DNA of 64,000 nt, taken from Candidatus Tectimicrobiota bacterium. GTDB lineage: Bacteria; JACPUC01. The translations under genes were made by a program, and so were the position numbers. The stretch covers positions 95,278-159,277 of the forward strand of contig JACPUC010000010.1 in NCBI GenBank assembly GCA_016192455.1, in the 5' to 3' direction. The stretch's first letter is position 1, and each line of letters begins with the position of its first letter. Positions 25,781 to 34,526 of this stretch are shown here, piece by piece. The notes beneath the pieces were generated by a model that was not told where the DNA came from, searched no databases, and worked only from the letters and a program-made list of their open reading frames with translations.

Positions 25781-26277
25781 CTTTCAATCCCCTCTAAAGC
25801 GGGGCATCTTCTGCAACGACATCAAAAAGCAGCTTTCAATGACGCTGGAACTTCTGGAAGAGTTTCAATCCCCTCTAAAGCGGGGCATCTTCTGCAACGA
25901 AAATAGCCCGCTGGGAACGATTAGCTGACGATTTCAGTTTCAATCCCCTCTAAAGCGGGGCATCTTCTGCAACGGAACGAAGGAGCTGTCCAAGGGTTCA
26001 TCAGCTCGTGGACGTTTCAATCCCCTCTAAAGCGGGGCATCTTCTGCAACCGGGATCAGCACTGCTCCGCCCCGTCCGAAGAGCTCCTGCGTTTCAATCC
26101 CCTCTAAAGCGGGGCATCTTCTGCAACCTGGGCGATACGAACTTGGTTCGCCGCCAACTGCCGGGTTTCAATCCCCTCTAAAGCGGGGCATCTTCTGCAA
26201 CAAGACCTAGCAGGGATGGGAAGGACATGAGAGCGACTGAGTTTCAATCCCCTCTAAAGCGGGGCATCTTCTGCAAC
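25781..26277 (-). CRISPR. CRISPR array, 7 repeats and 6 spacers
   Basis: Seven 37-bp repeats begin at 25781, 25862, 25937, 26014, 26091, 26165 and 26241. On the plus strand each reads GTTTCAATCCCCTCTAAAGC then GGGGCATCTTCTGCAAC. Spacers are 44, 38, 40, 40, 37 and 39 bp. Read on the minus strand the repeat ends in ATTGAAAC, the 8-nt handle typical of Cas6-processed type I and III crRNAs, so transcription is leftward. The left-most repeat has a changed first base (C for G), marking the old trailer end, which agrees with a leader on the cas2 side. The repeats are otherwise identical. Confidence 0.98.
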
Positions 26278-26560
26278 CGCGGTTCCTGGAATCCCTTGCT
26301 TGCAAAAGGGTTGGGGAGACGATTTCCGTAACCATCCGAAAACCCTTCTTGAAGGGCCGGCATCCTCCTCGACGCGGCTCCTCAAGATTTCGGCAAGCCA
26401 TTAATTCGCATCCGCTTCCGCCGTTTCCGTAACCTCCCCCCGAAAACGGGGCTGAAGAGGTTACGGAAGTGTTGCAGGTTACCCCACCCGGGGCAACTCG
26501 TGGCGGCCTTCTTCACGCGCACGGCACGCCACGCTTCTTCTCGTTCCCTTCACCAATACG
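26278..26560 (-). promoter_or_regulatory. CRISPR leader with a large inverted repeat
   Basis: This is the 283 bp between the newest repeat and cas2. It contains a perfect 12-bp inverted repeat (TTCCGTAACCTC at 26425-26436, GAGGTTACGGAA at 26457-26468) enclosing an inner CCCCG-AAAA-CGGGG hairpin, and an 11-bp direct repeat TTTCCGTAACC at 26323 and 26424. AT-rich DNA close to the array is sparse. The structures could bind an integration factor, or be a terminator for cas1-cas2. Confidence 0.6.
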
Positions 26561-26857
26561 CTACACGATGAAGACGATCTCCTCGCCCGGCGCCTCGTCG
26601 CTCCCTTGTCCGACCCGCCAGCTCTTGCGGGCGCAGGCCGCGCAGAGGGGGTAGATGGCGAGGCGATCCTCTTCCAGGTTGATGAGCTTCGCTGCCTGCT
26701 GGCGCATCTTGTCAAAGAGCGCGCGGTCGAGGACCGCCTCGAAGATGCTATACTGCACCCGGTCGCCGTAGGCGTCAAGCAGTTTTGCCAGGCTGGCGCG
26801 GCGCTTGTCGTCGGGTACGTCGTAGCAGATGACGTAGCGCGTGGCGTCATCGGTCAT
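26561..26857 (-). CDS. cas2: Cas2 adaptation endoribonuclease
   Basis: This 98-aa protein is a typical Cas2: RYVICYDVPDDKRRASLAKLLDAYGDRVQYSIFEAVLD carries the conserved Asp in the first beta strand and the ferredoxin-like fold. With Cas1 it forms the spacer-integration complex. It follows cas1 with a 5-bp gap. The C-terminal part (about 60-98) contains CAACARKSW, where a single CxxC could be a metal knuckle. Start ATG 26857. Confidence 0.95.
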   Translation of the reverse strand: MTDDATRYVICYDVPDDKRRASLAKLLDAYGDRVQYSIFEAVLDRALFDKMRQQAAKLINLEEDRLAIYPLCAACARKSWRVGQGSDEAPGEEIVFIV

Positions 26858-26862
26858 GGCGC

Positions 26863-27912
26863 TCAGCCCCCATAGCGGAACGGCTGGTAGGGTTCGCCGC
26901 CGCGCAGGCTGACGGCGAGGCGCTCCACCTGGCGGCGCAGCAGGGCGGTGGGTTCAATCTTTGCGTCGCTCTCCTGTTCGCGCAGGGGGCGCAGGAGGTG
27001 TTTCTCCCACTCGCGGAAGAAGAGGCGCAGGCCGTCGCGCGTCAGGCGCACGCCGCCGGGGCGCTCGGCATCGGCCTCGAAGTGCTCCGGACGAAGAATG
27101 CGCAGATTGCAGGCGCGCAGCACGAAGCGGTCCACGAGGGGATGGCGCAGCTCTTCGAGCAGGTCGAGGGCAAGGCTGGGGCGGCCGGGCCGCACCTCGT
27201 GGAAGAAGCCGAGGGCGGGGTCGAGACCGCGCGCCTCGATCAGTCCCGCCAGCAGATTGCCGAGCAGCACGTAGCCGAAGGAAAGGAGGGCGTTGGCCGG
27301 GTCGGGGGGCGGGCGGCGCTGGCGCCCGGTGAAGGGGATGTCGGCGCGGAAGGCGTTGCCGAGGGCCTGGAAGTAGGTGTGGGCGCCGGCGCCCTCGAGG
27401 CCGAGGAGCCTGCCGCTCTCGTCCTGCGCGGCATCTTCTCTGGATGCGGGCGGGACGCCCGCGCTCCCGCCACTTTCGACCTGGTCGACCATCTCCTTGA
27501 GCCGGGCGATGGCGTCGGCGAGGCTGGGGGCGTCGGCCTCGTTGCTCTGGATGTCGCGCAGCACCTCGCGGGCGTTGGCCAGCTTGGCGGCGACCACGGC
27601 GCGGGCGCGGCGCAGGCGGCGGGCGGGATCGTACGCGGTTTCGTACTGGCGCAGGCGCAGGTCGGCGGAGCGCGGCATCTCCGGCGCGAGGCGGCCGAGG
27701 TAGCCGCCGTCCCAGGCGAACCAGGCGACGCCGATGCCGCGTTGCAGGCAGAAGCGGGTGGCGTCGGCGGTGATGTGGACGCGCACGACGAGGGCGATGA
27801 TCTCCAGGCGGTGCGGCTCCACCTCGATGAGGGTGCGGCGGCGTTCCGGCTCGGGGCCGGCGGGGCCGTCGGGGTTCACCTCGGCGGTGACGACGAGGCG
27901 CAGCGCCGCCAC
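26863..27912 (-). CDS. cas1: Cas1 integrase
   Basis: This is a 349-aa Cas1, the metal-dependent integrase of CRISPR adaptation. The three active-site regions are recognisable: LEGAGAHTYFQALG (Glu), GFFHEVRPGRPSLALDLLEE (His and the following acidic residue), and RRPPPDPANALLSFGYVLLGN. The N-terminal beta domain (LRLVVTAEVN, LIEVEPHRLEIIALVVRVHITADA) appears complete when translation begins at GTG 27912. A longer open frame continues into a broken IS1380 transposase and is artefactual. The transposase junction lies directly at the start, so the native promoter is gone. Confidence 0.9.
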   Translation of the reverse strand: MAALRLVVTAEVNPDGPAGPEPERRRTLIEVEPHRLEIIALVVRVHITADATRFCLQRGIGVAWFAWDGGYLGRLAPEMPRSADLRLRQYETAYDPARRLRRARAVVAAKLANAREVLRDIQSNEADAPSLADAIARLKEMVDQVESGGSAGVPPASREDAAQDESGRLLGLEGAGAHTYFQALGNAFRADIPFTGRQRRPPPDPANALLSFGYVLLGNLLAGLIEARGLDPALGFFHEVRPGRPSLALDLLEELRHPLVDRFVLRACNLRILRPEHFEADAERPGGVRLTRDGLRLFFREWEKHLLRPLREQESDAKIEPTALLRRQVERLAVSLRGGEPYQPFRYGG

Positions 27913-27914
27913 GG

Positions 27915-28826
27915 GGTGGAGCCGACCTACCGCAGCGTGAAGGGCTTCCAGCCGCTGCACCTCACCTGGGGGCGCTTCATCATCGACGTCGTCTTCCGCG
28001 GCGGCAGCAAGCACAGCAACCACGCCGACACCGCGGCGCACCTGCTGCGCCACGTCGTGCAGCTCATCCACGGCGCTACCGGCGGAACGTCTCCATCATC
28101 GTGCGCAGCGACAGCGGCTTCTTCGACCAGAAGCTCTTCCGCCTCTGCGAGGACCTCGGCATCGGCTACGTCTGCGTCGGCAGGCTCTTCGACGGCCTGA
28201 AGGAGCGCCTCGCCGGCCTCGACCCCTCTGCCTGGCGCCACTACCAGAACCGCTCCCAGGCCTGGGACTACGTCGAGGTCGCCGACCGCCGCGGCTCCTG
28301 GCGTCGGATTCGCCGCGCCCTCTACTGCCGCCCGCGCTACGACGGCGCCCAGCTCCTGCTGGAGTTCGCGCGCCCCGAGACCCTCCTCTACACCAACCTC
28401 GGCCAGGAGCAGGTCATCGACGCGCACCTCAAGGACGCCGGCCTTGCGAGCTGGACCGCCGCCGAGCAGGTCATCGAGCTGGCCCACGGACGCGGCCGCG
28501 ACGAGCTCGCGCGCCGGGCGCTGAAGGACTTCGCCAGCGAGACGCTCCCCTTCCTGCGCTTCGCCCCCAACGCCGCCTTCTACGCGACGATGCTCCTCGC
28601 CTTCGCCCTCTCCGAAGCCTTCAAGGAGGACGTCACCGCCCCCGTCGTGCCGGTCACCGCCTACCCCACGACGCTGCGCCGCACCCTCATCGACATCGCC
28701 GCCAAGATCGTCCGCCGCGGCGGCAGGATCATCCTCAAGGTCACCCCGGCTGCCTGGCAGCGCCTGCGCATAGCCGACCTCTGGCGCCGCAGCGGCAGCC
28801 CGCCGCGCTTCGCCTGGACGACGTAG
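27915..28826 (+). pseudogene. Truncated, frameshifted IS1380-family transposase
   Basis: The 5' part (27915-28074) encodes VEPTYRSVKGFQPLHLTWG and a following GGSKHSNHADTAAHLLRH, both typical of one group of IS1380-type DDE transposases. A one-base frameshift near 28075 shifts it to the frame of 28075-28826, which contains IIVRSDSGFFDQKLF (catalytic Asp region) and ends FAWTT. The N-terminal third is missing, and the break lies at the cas1 start. No terminal repeats could be assigned. Confidence 0.8.
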
Positions 28827-29083
28827 CCCGCGGCGCAGCACCCCACCACGATCCAGGAGGCTGAACCAGGAGCCTCTAGAGGGAGTGATCTGCCTCGCAA
28901 GGCAGCTCCGCGCTCATCTCGCCCTCTCGGCGCTCCTCTGCGGGGCGCCGGGATCACCCAAAAGGCGAATCCTCGCTCCTCACGCGCCGGCACCTGCTGC
29001 CATGGCGCCGCACAAGCCTCTCTCTACTACCTGTGCGCAGGAATCGCTCAATTTAGGATCGTAGCTCGTCTCCTTGGTCAAGG

Positions 29084-32000
29084 CTATTCTCTAATATCAA
29101 TGTTCGGCCAATAGGCAACGTTTCCGGTGGAGTCGGTGGCTTTGATTCCGAAGCCGGGAACGCTGAATTCACCAGCGGGCAATGCAGCAGCTGGAATTCC
29201 TGGAATGATTACCGTGTAGGTGCCATCGCCGTCCTCATCGAGCAATTCGAGGAGTTCCTGGTCCGGCTCACTACCGCTTCCTTGCAAGATAGCAGCAACT
29301 CTCAAGGGATGTGTACCGCCGAGGACCTGTGCCTGGATCGTAAGAATACCACCCGCGGAATCAGTAAGTTGGTAGGGGCTGCGCCCGAAGCCAGCGTTCA
29401 AGATAACAGGCAACTCTAGTGTTTCGTCAGGCAGTGGCAGCGGCTGAACGCTAGGCAAGAACGCTGGTTGGCTTTCACTGACGTTGAGGGCGGGCCACGT
29501 GCCCTTATTTCCATCCCGGTCGATGGCACGAATGGTCAGGCCTGGCACTTGCAAGCGTCCAATAGGCAAGCCAGGTGGCAGGTCGAGCTTGAACTCAAAG
29601 ATGCCGTCATCATCCGTGACGGTCAGCTCTCCAAAGTTCTGCTGTACGAAGTTGCCGAAGGGACCTTGTACGTCCAGGAAGAACTCGACACTTAGTTCCG
29701 AGGTGGGGGCGTCATCAGCTACTTGGGCCTGGAGGGTAATGGTGCCGCCGGCCGTTGAACTGTACATCAGCGGAGATAGTCCCCAGCCCGCCGTGGTGAT
29801 CACCGGTATCTGCTCCGCCGGTGTCGCCGCGGCCACGGTAATGCGTGTGCCGGTAGTGAGGCCGGGGTTGTTACGATCGATGACCACTAACGTAGCTGCT
29901 CCCGTTCCTTGCCCGGCAATGAACAGGTTGGTGCGGCCTTCGGTACTCTGAAGGCTGCCGAGGGCCACGTCACCTTCAAACGTCCAACGGAACGAGCCGC
30001 TGCCGCCGCTGACCGTGAACGTAATCGTTCGGCCTACCAGCAGCGTCGGGTCGGAGGGGCTGAGGACGAGCTGCCCTGTCGGGGCGCCGACATCGATCCT
30101 GGCGCTGCCTGTTTCACCAGAGCTGTCGTGGACGACCAGGTCATACGTGCCGGGGAAGTTCGGCGCCGTATACAGAACAGTGGCATTTGACGTTGTAGTA
30201 ATGGCGCCGGCGTCCGCGGTCCATGCGTAGGGGAGGAGGCCGCCGACGCCCAAGAATTCTATCTGTTGGCCCACGCTGAGCTCGGTGAATGCCGGGCTGA
30301 TCTGCACCGCATTCGTCACCACCCGGATGACAGCCGCCACTTGGCGCCCAGCCGAATCGTTGAGGAACAGACTGAAGAGGCCGGCGCGTTCCGGGGCCGT
30401 ATAGACCACGCGTGCGCCGGTCACCGCATCAAGGTTGCCGGCTTGCACGGTCCAGGTGTAGTCGCCGCTGCCGCCCAGGGCAGCGAAGGTGCGTTCTTCG
30501 TGCGGGCGCAGACTGGCGCTCGCCGGTGTAACCCGGAGGTCGCCTACCACGGTGTTGGTGGCGAAGGCGGCGTTGCCCGCCGTGTCGGTGACAGTGAGGA
30601 GGAATCCGCCGATGATTCGTGGGGCCGTGTAAGTGACGAGCGTGCCGCTTGTCGTGTTGAGGTCTCCCCGCTGCGCCGACCACGAGTATGATCCAGTGCC
30701 ACCAAGCGCCGTGAAGTGTGCCTGATCTCCCGGCTCAAGCTCAACCAGCTCAGGTGTTAGGCGCAGTTCCGTGCCGATGACATGAACGGTTGCCATGGCC
30801 GTCCTCCCGGCCTCGTCGGTGGCGATCACGCTGAACACACCGCCGGTCTGGGGAGGCGTATAGGTGACCGACGCACCGCTTGTGGCGCTGAGATCGCCCG
30901 CCGTGGCCCGCCAGGTAGCAGCGCCGGCGGGATTTGTAGCAGTGAACTGCTGTGTGACGCCAACCCGTAACGTTGCCAGCCCGGGGGTCACTCTGAGCGC
31001 CGCCGCCACGGTCACCGTGGCTGTCGCCGACAAGCCGTTCGCATCAAACACCGCCACCTCGAAGCGGCCCGTTGATGGGGGAGCCGTATAGGTTACCTGG
31101 CGGCCTTGAGTACTTGCCAGTTCGCCGTCAGTCGCCGTCCAGGCGAACGGTTCTTGTCCGCCGGCGGCGCGGAACACGCGCGTCTCGCCAGGTGCAAGCC
31201 GTGGCGACTCAGGGCTGATCAGGAAACGCTCGCTGACGACAACCGTCGTCGTTGCCGAGGCTGCTTCACCCGCCTCATTCGTCGCGGTGAGGACTACCGT
31301 ATACGTTCCTGGCTCAGAGTAAGTATGCGATGCGTTAGCTCCCGAACTTGTCGCGCCATCACCAAAGCTCCAGTTCAAGGTCATCTGTTGGTTCTGAGGA
31401 TCACTCACCTGGCTAGAGAATTGTACACTGAGCGGGGCACTCCCTGATGATGGATTGGCGTGCACCGTTACTGATGGAGCAAGCAAGGATTTCTCGACAG
31501 TTATCCCGTAGATACTGAACGCTGGATCCTGGCTTCCGGCGGTTTCATTCGATGTATCACGAACGCTGACCTCAAGGAGGTTTGATGTATTCGAGATGTC
31601 GAACGATAGAAGGTCAAGAACCACCGTGACCCTCTCGTCTGGCGTGCTACAGCGATAAACCTCTCTAACATTTCTACTCTGAAAAACATCAATAACTCCA
31701 GAGACTCCAACAGCATTATCCCGAAGATTCTCGCTCACAATCAGGACAACCCTCTCCTCCAAACCATCCGCAAACCTTAATAGCAGCTCGCCTACCTGCT
31801 GGTTGCGAAATCGTTCAAACGTGTTCCCGCCATTTAAAAGGATGTGAACCCTTCTTGCCTTCGCGACATTCGTTGGTATAGTTACACTCTCGGGAAAATG
31901 TGGGAAAACGGATGCCTGCGTTGAAACATAGTTTTGGGTAACTCGAGGAATTGTAAATGGAATACCACCAAACGAGGTCCTACCGATAGGAATATCCTTG

Positions 32001-33703
32001 AACAGTGCACTGATATCTCGATTCGCCACCCCCCGGAGGTCGAGAGATACAAATTCCCGAGCAGGATCCTCAGCAGCGAGAACATCTACGCCTTTCCCGG
32101 CAAGCTGGATAACGAGATCCTCCTGTTGTGAATTGTCACCACGAATCACAATACTATCGCTGAAACAGCCGGCAGAGCTCGGCGTAAAGTTTACCGTGAA
32201 AGTAAGTGATCCCCGAGGTGCAATAGTCGTTGGGAGGGGAGGCTGACTCTGCAGGGAAAACGGTGCGCGCGGCGGTATGAGGTTCGTTACGATTAAGCCC
32301 ATCATCTCCGGGTTGCTAATGGTTATGCTGGCTGGTTCTGCCGTAGTACCTACCGGCACGGCGCCAAAATCGACGGTGCGAGGTGTAACAGAGGCTTGCG
32401 CTAGGCTAGAGGCGCCTAGCCTCGACTCTGCGAACGTAACCTTGCGAATACGATGGTGCCGACTATCAGCGATAAACAAGCTGCCATCAGCTGCGAGAGT
32501 AAGACTAATAGGAAAATCAAGCCGCGCGCTGGTTGCTGGACCGCCGTCGCCAAGAACGGTTAGAGGATCCCCTCCCCCCGCAACGGTGCTAATGATTCCC
32601 GCTGGATCTACTTTGCGGATGAGAGCAAAGGCAGAGGAAAAGTAGAAACTGCCATCAGGACCCACTGCAATTCCGCTGGCTGGGCCAATGCTGGTGAGTG
32701 TAGCGGGACCGCCATCACTACCTGGAGTCCTATCTCCAGTCCCCGCAACGGTTGTAATGATACCGTGGGGATCAACCTTACGGATGCGAAAGTCTCGCTC
32801 ATCAGCAATGAAGAGGCTTCCGTCAGGGCCTAGGGCAATGCCGGTTGGGAACTTGATCCTGGCGCTGGTAGCTGGACCCCCGTCACCATTACCGTCTTCT
32901 GGCTCGCCTCCGCCTGCCACGGTAGTGATGATTCCCTGTCGATCTACCTTTCGAATTCTCCTGCCTTCAGCAATGAAGAGGCTGCCGTCCGGGGCAATCG
33001 CGATGTCATAAGTCAAATTGAAAAATGCAATGGTCGCCGGTTCACCGTCCCGAGGATCCTGCAGTGAAAGAGGCACACCGACTTCAGGTTCTATCCCACC
33101 GGCGACGGTCGTGATGATTCCATCTAAATCCACCTTCCGAATGCGTTGGTTGAACTCGTCAGCAATAAAGATTGAACCGTCAGAGCCGATGGCAACGCCA
33201 GATGGTGCATTCAGGCAAGCACTCGTAGCCGCACCGCCATCGCCCCCGAAATCCCCCTCGAAAAAACCGAAGTGACATTCCATACCTCCGCCGGCTATGG
33301 TCGTAATGATTCCCTCCGGATCCACTTTCCGAATGCGATGATTGTTCGTATCAGCGATGATGAGACTGCCATCAGGCGCTACCGCCACGTCGAAGGGGTC
33401 GTGCAGTTTGGCATCAGTGGCAAGCCCTCCATCTCCGCTGAAATTGAGCCCTTGAATAGAACCTATGGGACCACTGCCCGCCACAGTCGTGATGATACTC
33501 TCTTGGGAAAAAACAGGACCGTTACTGAAAAGAATCGACAGAATACCAAAGAACAACAGGCTGAAGCCTTGGCGCCCTCTCGAGGGATGGGGCTGAGAGG
33601 GTGGTGGTAAAGCAAAGGCGTTTTCCAAGCACTCACTTCGACTTTTGCTACGGCACATCTTCAGCATGTCGCAATATCGCACGATTCCGTTGAGCCGCAA
33701 CAT
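29084..33703 (-). CDS. Giant secreted protein with NHL, ASH, PKD and Ig-like repeats
   Basis: This is a 1539-aa protein. A hydrophobic export segment (GFSLLFFGILSILFSNGPVFSQ) is at about residues 45-68. Residues 70-440 hold six or seven NHL repeats (ITTVAGGG, GDGGPATSA, PDGSLFIADxxxxRIRKVD), which should form a beta-propeller. An ASH/HYDIN-like domain follows (TPRTVDFGAVPVGTTAEP), then a PKD domain (NWSFGDGATSSG, HTYSEPGTYTVVLTATNEAG) near 800-880, then about six Ig-like repeats of 70-80 residues (TPGLATLRVGVTQQFTA, GVFSVIATDEAGR). It is probably a cell-surface or extracellular adhesion/recognition protein. ATG 33703 follows AAGGGA; an earlier ATG at 33745 is unlikely. Confidence 0.87.
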   Translation of the reverse strand: MLRLNGIVRYCDMLKMCRSKSRSECLENAFALPPPSQPHPSRGRQGFSLLFFGILSILFSNGPVFSQESIITTVAGSGPIGSIQGLNFSGDGGLATDAKLHDPFDVAVAPDGSLIIADTNNHRIRKVDPEGIITTIAGGGMECHFGFFEGDFGGDGGAATSACLNAPSGVAIGSDGSIFIADEFNQRIRKVDLDGIITTVAGGIEPEVGVPLSLQDPRDGEPATIAFFNLTYDIAIAPDGSLFIAEGRRIRKVDRQGIITTVAGGGEPEDGNGDGGPATSARIKFPTGIALGPDGSLFIADERDFRIRKVDPHGIITTVAGTGDRTPGSDGGPATLTSIGPASGIAVGPDGSFYFSSAFALIRKVDPAGIISTVAGGGDPLTVLGDGGPATSARLDFPISLTLAADGSLFIADSRHHRIRKVTFAESRLGASSLAQASVTPRTVDFGAVPVGTTAEPASITISNPEMMGLIVTNLIPPRAPFSLQSQPPLPTTIAPRGSLTFTVNFTPSSAGCFSDSIVIRGDNSQQEDLVIQLAGKGVDVLAAEDPAREFVSLDLRGVANRDISALFKDIPIGRTSFGGIPFTIPRVTQNYVSTQASVFPHFPESVTIPTNVAKARRVHILLNGGNTFERFRNQQVGELLLRFADGLEERVVLIVSENLRDNAVGVSGVIDVFQSRNVREVYRCSTPDERVTVVLDLLSFDISNTSNLLEVSVRDTSNETAGSQDPAFSIYGITVEKSLLAPSVTVHANPSSGSAPLSVQFSSQVSDPQNQQMTLNWSFGDGATSSGANASHTYSEPGTYTVVLTATNEAGEAASATTTVVVSERFLISPESPRLAPGETRVFRAAGGQEPFAWTATDGELASTQGRQVTYTAPPSTGRFEVAVFDANGLSATATVTVAAALRVTPGLATLRVGVTQQFTATNPAGAATWRATAGDLSATSGASVTYTPPQTGGVFSVIATDEAGRTAMATVHVIGTELRLTPELVELEPGDQAHFTALGGTGSYSWSAQRGDLNTTSGTLVTYTAPRIIGGFLLTVTDTAGNAAFATNTVVGDLRVTPASASLRPHEERTFAALGGSGDYTWTVQAGNLDAVTGARVVYTAPERAGLFSLFLNDSAGRQVAAVIRVVTNAVQISPAFTELSVGQQIEFLGVGGLLPYAWTADAGAITTTSNATVLYTAPNFPGTYDLVVHDSSGETGSARIDVGAPTGQLVLSPSDPTLLVGRTITFTVSGGSGSFRWTFEGDVALGSLQSTEGRTNLFIAGQGTGAATLVVIDRNNPGLTTGTRITVAAATPAEQIPVITTAGWGLSPLMYSSTAGGTITLQAQVADDAPTSELSVEFFLDVQGPFGNFVQQNFGELTVTDDDGIFEFKLDLPPGLPIGRLQVPGLTIRAIDRDGNKGTWPALNVSESQPAFLPSVQPLPLPDETLELPVILNAGFGRSPYQLTDSAGGILTIQAQVLGGTHPLRVAAILQGSGSEPDQELLELLDEDGDGTYTVIIPGIPAAALPAGEFSVPGFGIKATDSTGNVAYWPNIDIRE

Positions 33704-34526
33704 AGTGTGCTTTTCCCTTTGACCTTGCATACACGATGCTGGCAAGAAGGTGAAATCGACATGATGACCACGATAATTTCATCTCCACTGATTTGCTGAA
33801 TCAATGCGAATCCTGTGAAACAATTCGAGCGTTCACCGGCTTTAACCTCCCTAAGGTGAGCAATGTGTTCCTGGGAAAAGGGCCAACCTTTTGGTTACGA
33901 TGGTGTAGACACACGAGTTACAACATCGCGGGAAGCTGACCACGTGCAACCCAAGAGGTGGAAACTTGAGCATGGCACGACTCGCCTCCCGCAGCAATCC
34001 CCCAACGCCGCCTTCTACGCGAGGCTGCTCCCCACCTTCGTGCTCTCTGAGGCCTTCAAGGTGGACGTCAGCGCCCCTGTCGTGCCGGTCACCGCCTATC
34101 CCAGGAAGCGGTTCCGCACCCGCATCGACATCGCCGCCAAAATCGTCCGCCGCCGCGGCAGCCCGCCCAGCTTCGCTTCGACGACGTTGCCCGCAGCGCA
34201 GGCCGCACAACGATATCGGGAGACGTCCGCCTTGCAGCCCCCTTGGAGGGCGGGTCGCACCTGCTCGACGGCTCACTCACGGTGCGCTCTTGACGGCTGT
34301 CGCCCCGCCACGGGGGAGCGGAGTAAAGTTGACGACGACAAAGGGGTGGACCAAGCTCCGAAATTCCCCCTACGCCGTAGAATCGATCGATTTAGGGTTC
34401 CGTCAGATGCTAAGCCAAGAAGATAAACTTCTCCTCGATCAAGCGCAAGAGATTTGCCGATTTGCCTGACGCTTCGCTGGTGCCAGGGTTGGGCCAGCCG
34501 TAGCGCGACCCTGTCAAGGGGATCTC
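33704..34526. other. 823-bp gap with an IS1380 fragment
   Basis: The region separates two giant-protein genes. Apart from the transposase remnant at about 33990-34200 and an AT-richer stretch around 33750-33900 that may contain the promoter of the leftward gene, I see no feature. Confidence 0.5.
33990..34200 (+). pseudogene. IS1380-family transposase 3' fragment
   Basis: The frame encodes PNAAFYARLLPTFVLSEAFK and TAYPRKRFRTRIDIAAKIVR, closely matching the C-terminal part of the transposase at 28567-28720 (PNAAFYATMLLAFALSEAFK). The shared DNA includes CCCAACGCCGCCTTCTACGC. It has no start and no N-terminal half, so it is the remnant of a second insertion in the same orientation. Confidence 0.78.

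Noticed and set aside
26207..26401. 64-aa ORF over the end of the CRISPR array
   Set aside because: It crosses a repeat, a spacer and the leader.
27913..28071. N-terminal extension of Cas1 to 402 aa
   Set aside because: The extra residues are the antisense of the IS1380 transposase; normal Cas1 length and fold begin at GTG 27912.
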